Assembly (NCBI GenBank): GCA_964569385.1
Contig: CAZMUM010000075.1
Location: 1-6,839, forward strand
Length of the DNA stretch: 6,839 nt
Origin: JAADHX01 sp964569385
GTDB lineage: Bacteria; Actinomycetota; Acidimicrobiia; Acidimicrobiales; Poriferisodalaceae
Direction: 5' to 3'
The notes beneath the pieces are model-generated. The model was not told where the DNA came from. It was given only the letters and a program-made list of their open reading frames with translations, and searched no databases. Within the stretch, counting starts at the first letter, position 1, and every line of letters starts with the position of its first letter. Below, piece after piece: positions 1 to 5,355 of this stretch. A program made the translations under genes and the position numbers.

Positions 1-1
1 C

Positions 2-379
2 GGCGGCGTGTTTGCCTTTGGCGACGCTCGGTTCAGGGGCTCAGTGCCGCAAAGCCTTCCTGGTGTCGAACTCGCTGGCGAGTTGGTGTCGATCGTTGTC
101 ACCGAGTCTGGTCACGGCTATTGGCTTGTCGCCGAAGATGGGGGAGTGTTCGCTTTCGGCGACGCTCAGTTCAGGGGCTCAGTGCCGGGTGCACTCGGCC
201 CAGGCTCGTCGCTGGCGGCCCCCATAACCGACATGATCAGTTACGGCGACGGGTACGTCATGATCGCCGCAGATGGCGGGGCCTTCGTGTTCTCAGACAA
301 CCCGTTCCTTGGCTCGCTCGGTGCTACCAGCCCCACCGTCGACGTAGTCGCCATCGCCTCGTCGCCTTCGGTTGGCTAA
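2..379 (+). CDS. C-terminal part of a secreted FGDA-repeat protein (5' truncated by window edge)
   Basis: The reading frame is open from the window edge, so the true start lies upstream; 125 residues are visible before the TAA at 377-379. Three copies of a repeat of about 46 residues are seen, each built on GGVFAFGDA-RFRGSVP with a preceding GYWLVAEDGG. Copy 1 begins at the edge, copy 2 starts about 46 residues later, and copy 3 (GGAFVFSDNPFLGS) is diverged and followed by a short tail. Repeats of this kind (GYWLVA.DGGVFAFGDA.F.GS) are common in large secreted or cell-wall proteins of Acidimicrobiia, where they probably form beta-propeller-like blades; that fold is an inference. No catalytic motif, sortase signal or C-terminal membrane segment is visible. 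The function of the whole protein cannot be judged from this fragment. Confidence 0.85.
   Translation, partial: GGVFAFGDARFRGSVPQSLPGVELAGELVSIVVTESGHGYWLVAEDGGVFAFGDAQFRGSVPGALGPGSSLAAPITDMISYGDGYVMIAADGGAFVFSDNPFLGSLGATSPTVDVVAIASSPSVG
8..187 (+). repeat. Near-identical 42-bp coding repeat (two copies, 138 nt apart)
   Basis: The segments 8-49 and 146-187 match at 38 of 42 positions, and their last 19 bases are identical. Three of the four differences fall at synonymous third positions and one changes Arg to Gln. The third copy, at about 281 onward, is recognisable only at protein level. This indicates recent duplication or gene conversion among blades of the repeat protein. Confidence 0.8.
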
Positions 380-431
380 TCGCGCCGGGACGGGATCTTC
401 CGGCCTCGTTGAAGTGTGATCGGGGCGATGG

Positions 432-881
432 GTGTCCATTCCCTCCGTGCTGTCGCAGATCAGTGTCGATGGAGTACCGCGAAACTCGTATGGTCTGAAC
501 TGGTTGAAGCTTCCGTCAGGGCTCGTTGACGTCAACTTCAGTGATGTCGAGGGCTGGACAACGCCAAGCGACAGAAACAACACATTCATACCTTCCAACG
601 GAAGCACAGCAACCGGAGGCGCCATTGTAGGAACGTTCGGTCCTCGCGCTTGGTTGCGGGTAATAACCAGCCCGGCCGTTCCAGCGACTATCTATGTTGG
701 GCTTGTCGGACAACCGCAAGTACCGATGAATGATTGGGGGCTGTGGACGGACCTTTCTTTGGGGGCATATCGTGTGTGTTTCGGTCCAACGCATGCTAAG
801 GACACACCTGATCCGCAGTGCCGAACCGTCAATCTGACCGTGCAGGGTGCGATATTGACGGTAATTGGCACCTACAACTAG
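432..881 (+). CDS. Two-unit PEGA-like surface-protein fragment
   Basis: The product is 149 residues with two tandem units of about 70 residues. Unit 1 contains QISVDGVPRNSYGLNW, then LPSG and a beta-rich stretch ending VGTF. Unit 2 contains PATIYVG, MNDWGLWTDL, GAYRVCFGP, a second Cys (PQCRTV) and ends VIGTYN. The pattern of x-I-x-V-x-G, a hydrophobic turn, L..G.Y.V.F and a terminal G-T-Y is that of PEGA-like beta-sandwich domains found on bacterial surface proteins. GTG 432 is the only start available after the in-frame TGA at 417-419. There is no signal peptide, and the residues just before GTG (RWV) still align with the expected domain opening, so I infer a 3' remnant of a longer exported protein. 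The two Cys of unit 2 could pair outside the cell. Homology is recalled, not searched. Confidence 0.6.
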   Translation: MSIPSVLSQISVDGVPRNSYGLNWLKLPSGLVDVNFSDVEGWTTPSDRNNTFIPSNGSTATGGAIVGTFGPRAWLRVITSPAVPATIYVGLVGQPQVPMNDWGLWTDLSLGAYRVCFGPTHAKDTPDPQCRTVNLTVQGAILTVIGTYN

Positions 882-895
882 GACGGGAAGATGAT

Positions 896-1276
896 GTGAG
901 TACTAATCGAACTCATTCTGAGACTGCTCTTAGGCGCCTACGGACCCGTTTAGGTTGGGGTGTTTTGATCGTGCTTGCTGTGCTCGGGACTGTGTATCTA
1001 CTCAAGAAGCCGTGGGAGTGGGAGACCACGTCGTTTCGAGTCTTCACCCAAGACGGAAGTCAGATAGTAATTTCATTTGAGTGTGCACCGGAAAGTCGGG
1101 CCGAGATCGTCCGAGAGACTGCTGAGTTCATTGAGATAAAGGCGCAGGTTAAGTTCCCAGCTAACGACTGTGCACGAGGTGCGAACTTGCAGACGAAGGA
1201 ACCGGTCGGAGATCGCACTATCATCGATCACAGCACAGGAGAGCCGGTGTTCGACCCGTTCGCCGATACAGGTTAG
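896..1276 (+). CDS. Small single-pass membrane protein with extracytoplasmic domain
   Basis: The product is 126 residues. I chose GTG 896 because GGGAAG lies 5 nt upstream, it follows the preceding stop by 14 nt, and the longer frame starting at 818 would run deep into the previous gene. A basic N-terminus (RRLRTRLG) precedes one transmembrane helix at about 20-36 (WGVLIVLAVLGTVYLL), giving an N-in, C-out anchor. The outer part of about 85 residues has two Cys (63 and 92) that could form a disulphide, and a C-terminal motif EPVGDRTIIDHSTGEPV (102-118) reminiscent of short uncharacterised actinobacterial lipoprotein or membrane proteins with an L-x-EPLGDR-x-V-x-D-x-x-TG ending. No enzyme motif is visible. 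Close spacing suggests co-transcription with the PEGA-like gene. Function unknown. Confidence 0.75.
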   Translation: MSTNRTHSETALRRLRTRLGWGVLIVLAVLGTVYLLKKPWEWETTSFRVFTQDGSQIVISFECAPESRAEIVRETAEFIEIKAQVKFPANDCARGANLQTKEPVGDRTIIDHSTGEPVFDPFADTG

Positions 1277-1288
1277 GAGTACTGCCTG

Positions 1289-1445
1289 CCCGAGCCTGGC
1301 CCATTGCGACCAGCAAACGCCGGCTGGCCCTCATTGGAACGCATTGAAACCTTCGTGCCAGGTCCCGGGATCCCAAAGCTGCTGCTCAACTACGCCAGCG
1401 GTCAGTTGCGCGGCGGCGCCCGAGGAGTGTGTTGCTCGTACAGCC
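1289..1445 (+). pseudogene. Remnant of the N-terminal part of an AspH-like oxygenase (paralogue of the gene at 2430)
   Basis: Translation from about 1304 gives RIETFVPGPGIPKLLLNY followed by GQLRGG, which matches GIETFVPGPGISKLALDY and GRLRSA of the intact oxygenase at 2430-3107. The matching frame then changes: one frame over reads EECVART (1422-1442) against DECVART in the intact copy. The broken copy has 31 bases where the intact copy has 30, so one extra base sits at about 1412-1421. Across some 69 aligned bases about three quarters are identical, and many differences are synonymous, so the copy was under coding selection before it decayed. After about 1445 similarity fades; a weak RYSWV/RYWM match near 1520 may be the last trace. 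The iron-binding half is absent. Confidence 0.8.
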
Positions 1446-1581
1446 TGGCTGGTGTGTTGTTTCGACAGCTGCCCACAGCGTCAAATCCTGCCATCAGGGA
1501 TGCCGCGATATTCTTGGGTGCTCGGTGAGAGCTGAGTTCGAATAGCTCTCCTGAGTTTGGTGTCCAAGGCTGGAGAATCGG

Positions 1582-2302
1582 CTACTGAGGTTCGATGGAT
1601 CGCCATAGCCGATCAATCGGGATGACGTGGAGTCGGTCTTCGAATGTGTATGAGCGTTCGCCGGTTGAGAGAACTATTCCGGCGGTGAAACGGAGGCCCA
1701 GGCTGTCGCGCAGCTTGCGGAGGCTGCGGAAGTCGGTTCCTCTGGCTCTTTGGCTTGCTTTGACTTTGAAGGCGAGCACGCGTCCATCGTCGTGCTCGGC
1801 GATGAGGTCGACCTCGTCACCGTCGGAGGTCCTCCAGTGCCCAACCATTATTGGGTCGGGCATCCATGAGATCTGCTTTCGGAGTTCGCTGACCACGAAG
1901 GTTTCGAGGAGGTGCCCGAATTCGGATAGGGCGGACGGGTCGAGGGTGGCAAGCCGCGGCTCGTTCGCTCGGTTCAGCCGCGCAGCGAGTCCGGAGTCGA
2001 CGATGTGGACTTTGACGGAAGTGACTTTGGAGATGTTGAGGATCTGTGCGGTTTGGCTCGCAAGCCGGTCGAGCAGTGTAGACAGTGCGTGACGCTGCCG
2101 AATGTGTGCGAACTCAACAGCGTCGCGCTCGATACTGAGACGGGTGTAGTCGTCGAACCATCGCGCTCGCGCCGTGGGTGAGCGCCGACTGCCAGATCTG
2201 GTGACGCGAACATTGCTTCGACGAGGTTTTCGCGAGTGCCGTCGAGCTCGCCCTGTGAGAGCGGGAGCAGTCTCAGCGTGTGTAGCTGTCCGATCCAGCG
2301 CT
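1582..2302 (-). pseudogene. Decayed AAA_14/DUF4143 family ATPase
   Basis: Read on the minus strand, 2302 to about 2162 gives LRLLPLSQGELDGTRENLVE, the segment that follows the ATPase core in AAA_14/DUF4143 proteins. The frame then changes near 2160 to WFDDYTRLSIERD and continues open to the TAG at 1582. This second frame holds LASQTAQILNIS, then VKVHIVDSGLAARL, then FGHLLETFVVSELRKQ and DEVDLIAEHDDGRVLAFKVKAS, the DUF4143 end whose D-E-V-D...K-x-K resembles a nuclease-fold PD-(D/E)XK signature. Intact relatives carry roughly 40-50 more residues between TAQILN and the KVHIVDSG strand, so an internal deletion near 2011-2030 is inferred. The Walker A half is missing, a stop lies at 2301-2303, and the downstream frame has no ATG, GTG or TTG start until 1896. 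Clearly a dead gene. Confidence 0.82.
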
Positions 2303-2429
2303 AGTCCTGAACGACGACGTTGGGCCGAGAGCAGAAGGTTTTAGGTGGGAATTGTGTACCTGAGAGTTTGCGGGGTCTAGAGTTTCGGCTGTACGCATAC
2401 GCAGGCCTGACGAAGTGAAGAGGTCGACT
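2303..2429 (+). other. Intergenic leader of the oxygenase-aldolase pair
   Basis: This 127-bp gap separates the dead minus-strand ATPase from the oxygenase gene. It must hold the promoter for the + strand pair unless that promoter lies inside the decayed gene. I see AT-richer sequence around 2338-2360 but no convincing -35/-10 pair, operator or riboswitch. A ribosome-binding site, GAAGAGG at 2417-2423, precedes ATG 2430 by 6 nt. Confidence 0.4.
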
Positions 2430-3107
2430 ATGAATGACTCGGTTGGTTCCAACGTGGCGGCGTCTCCGTTGAGTGACGGCGATCTCCTCGAACTACTCGA
2501 TACCGGCGGTCCGGCATGGGACGGCATCGAGACCTTCGTACCGGGCCCCGGGATCTCGAAGCTCGCGCTCGACTACGACATTGGTCGGTTGCGCAGCGCA
2601 CTCGATGAGTGCGTGGCTCGTACGGGCGTCTCGGGTGAGTACCAAGACGTTGGTCTTAGCTCCCTGGCGCTCACCCAACGTCCCGGCGATGACGGACCGT
2701 CGTCGAACGATCTGTCAGGCCGCTATTGGATGCGGGCCGATGAGCGTTACGTTGAAGAACCGTTCGAAGACATCGTCGACGAGGCCAACTTCAGCGAGTT
2801 CAACTCCGCCTATGCGGGAACGTACTTCGAGCACGTGGTTGCCGACCTTCAGTCTCGGTTTCCGATCGGGCGAGTCAGGGTCAACCTCAAAGGTCGGTAC
2901 AACTGCAATTCGTGGCACCGCGACCCAGAACCTCGCCTACACATACCGATCGTCACGAACCCAGGTTCGTTGTTCGTCGTCAACCACTATGTGACTCACC
3001 TGCCAGCCGATGGATCTGTTTACTTCACTGACACTCGTGGCTATCACACGGCAATGAACGGCGGCATGTCCGACCGAGTTCATCTCATCGCCGCCTTGGC
3101 GATCTAG
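2430..3107 (+). CDS. AspH-like 2-oxoglutarate/Fe(II)-dependent oxygenase (aspartyl/asparaginyl beta-hydroxylase family)
   Basis: The product is 225 residues. ATG 2430 is preferred over the in-frame GTG 2415 because GAAGAGG sits 6 nt before it. The C-terminal half is a double-stranded beta-helix: SWHRDPEPRLHIPI gives iron ligands H163 and D165 plus R169 and H171, and DTRGYHTAMN gives the distal iron ligand H206. R216 in SDRVHL is exactly ten residues after H206, the spacing of the 2-oxoglutarate-binding Arg in human AspH (H725/R735). Unlike AspH, it keeps a full H-x-D...H triad. The N-terminal 70 residues carry IETFVPGPGISKLALDYD. No signal peptide or membrane helix is present, so it should be cytosolic. 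Family predicts hydroxylation of an amino acid, free or in a peptide; substrate unknown. An intact aldolase gene follows after 45 nt. Confidence 0.85.
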   Translation: MNDSVGSNVAASPLSDGDLLELLDTGGPAWDGIETFVPGPGISKLALDYDIGRLRSALDECVARTGVSGEYQDVGLSSLALTQRPGDDGPSSNDLSGRYWMRADERYVEEPFEDIVDEANFSEFNSAYAGTYFEHVVADLQSRFPIGRVRVNLKGRYNCNSWHRDPEPRLHIPIVTNPGSLFVVNHYVTHLPADGSVYFTDTRGYHTAMNGGMSDRVHLIAALAI

Positions 3108-3152
3108 ATTCACTCGACAGGTTCGACCGTCAACGAAACAAGGCCACAACTG

Positions 3153-4193
3153 ATGTACGACACCCGTAGAGGCGCGGCGCCGGCCGCGATAGACCTGCGC
3201 TCCGATACCTTCACCAAACCCACCGCGGCAATGAGTAAAGCCATGGCCGAAGCAGAGGTCGGCGACGACGTCTATGGCGAGGACCCCACGGTCAACCGGC
3301 TTGAAGCGGTGCTGGCCGAACGCCTTGGCAAAGAGGCGGCGATGTTCTGCGCGTCTGGTACCCAAAGCAACTTGTGTGGAGTGTGGAGCCATTGCGACCG
3401 CGGCGACGAATTCATCATTGCCGACAGTTACCACGTGTTTAAGAACGAGGCTGGCGGAGCGGCAGTGCTGGCGAGCGCGATTCCAGCGCCGATGAAGGCC
3501 AAACCCGACGGAAGCCTCTGTGCTGATGAGGTGGCCGCCCTGATCAAACAAGACGACGTCCATGTGCCGATAACTAGGCTGCTTAGCCTCGAGAACACCA
3601 CCGGCGGAAAGGCCCAAACGCCCGAGATGATGGCCGGGCCCATCGCGGTGGCGCGCAACAATGGGATGGTCGTACACCTCGATGGTGCTCGGGTGTTCAA
3701 TGCTTCGGTCGCCCTTGGGATAGACGTCGAGGAGCTCGTGGCCCCCTTCGACACTGTGTCGATTTGTCTGTCGAAAGGATTGGGTGCACCGGTTGGTTCG
3801 GTTCTGGTTGGTCCTGGCGAGAACATTTACAAAGCCAGGCGGGCCAGGAAGATGCTCGGTGGTGGAATGCGCCAGGCTGGCATCCTGGCCGCGGCCGGGC
3901 TTCACGCGCTCGAACACCACGTCGATCGACTAGCAGACGATCACGATCGGGCCTCAAGGCTGGCGACGGCGTTACTTGAACACCCAGGAATCTCGCTCGT
4001 TGGTGGCAAAGCCAACACCAACATGATGTTTGTGCAAATGGACAGCGAGCTGGCTGGTCGGTTCTCGACAGCCATGGCCGAAGGCGGGATAAATGTCGGC
4101 CCACCGTCGCCAACGATGCGCCTGGTGACTCACCTAAACGTGAGCGATGACGATATCCAGAACGTAATTGGTCAGCTACGCAAGCTCGGATAG
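3153..4193 (+). CDS. ltaE: Low-specificity L-threonine aldolase-type PLP enzyme
   Basis: The product is 346 residues, the usual length for the beta-eliminating lyase / threonine aldolase family (fold type I, cytosolic). It opens with IDLRSDTFTKPT and GDDVYGEDPTVNRLE, a signature start of the family. SGTQSN (68-73) and DSYHVFKNEAGG (91-102; H94 stacks on PLP) follow, then HLDGAR (175-180; D177 pairs with the PLP nitrogen) and LSKGLGAPVGS, in which K208 is the Schiff-base lysine. The C-terminus keeps MRLVTHLNV (322-330). All expected catalytic residues are present. Family members cleave L-threonine or allo-threonine to glycine and acetaldehyde and accept other beta-hydroxy-alpha-amino acids. 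The ATG at 3153 has only a weak AAGG upstream (3140-3143). Spacing after the oxygenase suggests one transcript. The gene symbol reflects family, not proven substrate. Confidence 0.92.
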   Translation: MYDTRRGAAPAAIDLRSDTFTKPTAAMSKAMAEAEVGDDVYGEDPTVNRLEAVLAERLGKEAAMFCASGTQSNLCGVWSHCDRGDEFIIADSYHVFKNEAGGAAVLASAIPAPMKAKPDGSLCADEVAALIKQDDVHVPITRLLSLENTTGGKAQTPEMMAGPIAVARNNGMVVHLDGARVFNASVALGIDVEELVAPFDTVSICLSKGLGAPVGSVLVGPGENIYKARRARKMLGGGMRQAGILAAAGLHALEHHVDRLADDHDRASRLATALLEHPGISLVGGKANTNMMFVQMDSELAGRFSTAMAEGGINVGPPSPTMRLVTHLNVSDDDIQNVIGQLRKLG

Positions 4194-4230
4194 CCGCGGA
4201 TAGGTCGAGATGTCTTACACGCCGCGGATA
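4193..4230 (+). repeat. 10-bp direct repeat GCCGCGGATA between aldolase and membrane-protein genes
   Basis: GCCGCGGATA occurs at 4193-4202, overlapping the last base of the aldolase stop, and again at 4221-4230, a period of 28 bp. Each copy contains the palindrome CCGCGG. The two copies occupy most of the 42-bp gap before ATG 4236. They could be a tandem binding site or a chance duplication. Confidence 0.5.
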
Positions 4231-4235
4231 CGTTG

Positions 4236-4670
4236 ATGAGCTCTAGCGATCGACAACTCCCCAAGACACTTCGCCTTCTTAGCTATCTAGTCGCTGGGTT
4301 CAAGCTGGCGGTACCCCTAACGATTCTTAACTACTGGACGTTTCTATGGGTAGCAAACGGCGGTCTGCAAGGTGTGACCGAATCACCATCTGAAGTTGTT
4401 CGTGGGACCTCGTATCTAGCGGTCTTGTTGTCACTCGTCTTGTCGCCGGTGATCGGTCAGATTCGGGCGACTCGTTCAGACAATATCGTCCGACTGCGAA
4501 ACTACGCTCTCCTCGTGCTCCTCATTGACACGGCGGCGCTCCTCAGTGGAATTGGAGAAAGTGATTCGCGCCTCGCCGTGGTAATTATCGTCAACTTTGC
4601 GGTCCAGATGACTGTCGCGTTCTGGTCAGCAGGCATAACTGCAGCACCGAGCACTTATCGCGGACCCTAA
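4236..4670 (+). CDS. Four-helix integral membrane protein, function unknown
   Basis: The product is 144 residues. I chose ATG 4236 over the adjacent TTG 4233 because it is the stronger start codon; no clear ribosome-binding site precedes either. A short basic cytosolic N-terminus leads into four predicted membrane segments: about 16-40 (YLVAGFKLAVPLTILNYWTF), 57-77 (TSYLAVLLSLVLSPVIG), 89-107 (NYALLVLLIDTAALLSGI) and 112-132 (LAVVIIVNFAVQMTVAFW). A charged loop, QIRATRSDNIVRLR, lies between helices 2 and 3. No transporter, protease or channel signature is recognised. It follows the aldolase by 42 nt, so it may be the last gene of that transcript, but a role with the oxygenase or aldolase is not supported by its sequence. 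It converges on the RloB gene. Confidence 0.7.
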   Translation: MSSSDRQLPKTLRLLSYLVAGFKLAVPLTILNYWTFLWVANGGLQGVTESPSEVVRGTSYLAVLLSLVLSPVIGQIRATRSDNIVRLRNYALLVLLIDTAALLSGIGESDSRLAVVIIVNFAVQMTVAFWSAGITAAPSTYRGP

Positions 4671-4698
4671 CGGTGGCCGCATAACCGGGCCGGCCTCT

Positions 4699-4722
4699 CG
4701 CAACACGTTTCGCTCTGTTGCG
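4699..4722. terminator. Hairpin between convergent genes, candidate bidirectional terminator
   Basis: CGCAACA at 4699-4705 is a perfect inverted match of TGTTGCG at 4716-4722, giving a 7-bp stem and a 10-nt loop. It lies in the 66-bp gap between the end of the + strand membrane-protein gene (4670) and the end of the - strand RloB gene (4737), where a shared terminator would be expected. There is no T-run on either side, so classical intrinsic termination is uncertain. Confidence 0.45.
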
Positions 4723-4736
4723 GTGCGCGACCGGCG

Positions 4737-5355
4737 TCATCGTCGGCGAACCGACAGCGGCAAGCGGGGATAGCAATCGCTGCTTGGGTTGGCCCACTGT
4801 CCTGACCCGTTCAACTCGTGGCGTTCCTGAAGCGCGATGGCACGCTGCTTCGCTTCCTCGTATCCTTCGAGCAGTTGCATTATGGCGTCAGGGTGCAGCC
4901 TCTTGGCTTGCACGATCCCTAGCTCCTTGGCGCTCCTTTGGATCTCATGACGGTGGACGTGGGCGGTTTGGTCGTGTGCGTGTAGCACCAGCCAAAGCTC
5001 AAAGCAGGGGTTGGAGATAGCAATGCCGATGTCACTTTGACGGGCCTCAGTCAGTGCCTGCGTTAGCTGCGGGTGGTCATCGACGACGAACACGCACCAG
5101 ATTTCATCGAAGTCGTCTCCGTTTCGACGACCCGACCGTTTGTTGGTGCGCTGGTGGTCTCGGGCTCGCTGGACAAGAGTTAGCGGCGCCATTCCCGCCT
5201 CCGCGAAATCAACGTGGATGCGACGGTTGCGGCGGGGCCCACGCAGCGATGTAGCCGGGCTCGGTCACGGTCCCCTCAGTGAGGACTCGAATGACGCGGA
5301 GCGGATCGCGTTTGCCGGGGACTCGTCTCGGTGCGCCAGCTCTGGGCCGCCTCAT
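4737..5355 (-). pseudogene. rloB: RloB family protein, interrupted by a 1-nt frameshift (AbiLii/RloB-like)
   Basis: The start at 5355 forms an ATGA overlap with the stop of the upstream ATPase. The first frame encodes a basic N-terminus, then LRVIRVLTEGTVTEPGYIAAWA, with the RloB hallmark E-G-x-x-T-E-P-x-Y at residues 27-35, then runs off into PPQPSHPR and stops at 5209-5211 after 48 residues. The next frame resumes without a gap as RRNRRIHVDFAEAGMAPLTL and continues to 4737. Removing one base in the GGGG run at 5234-5237 restores a 205-residue protein with VVDDHP (90-95) and NPCFELWLVLH (115-125), both typical of RloB. E-G..T-E plus the acidic D-D is Toprim-like, suggesting a metal-dependent nuclease; that activity is inferred. 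The frameshift may be true inactivation, a sequencing error, or less likely programmed +1 slippage. A shorter start at 5192 would lose the first conserved motif. Confidence 0.85.

Noticed and set aside
293..625. A 110-codon minus-strand open frame
   Set aside because: It crosses the end of the repeat protein and the start of the PEGA-like gene antisense; no domain or ribosome-binding site.
818..895. Longer start for the single-pass membrane protein
   Set aside because: It would overlap the previous gene by 64 bases; GTG 896 has a ribosome-binding site and gives a normal basic N-terminus before the helix.
1595..2092. A 165-codon + strand open frame
   Set aside because: It is antisense to the readable DUF4143 remnant and very rich in Ser and Arg, as expected for a shadow.
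2937..3920. A 327-codon open frame on the minus strand
   Set aside because: It lies antisense to the oxygenase end and the aldolase, both of which have intact catalytic motifs. Its translation is rich in Arg and His with no recognisable domain; a codon-bias shadow.
5234..5237. Phase-variable homopolymer tract controlling rloB
   Set aside because: A run of four G is too short for efficient slipped-strand switching; error, recent mutation or ribosomal slippage are better explanations.
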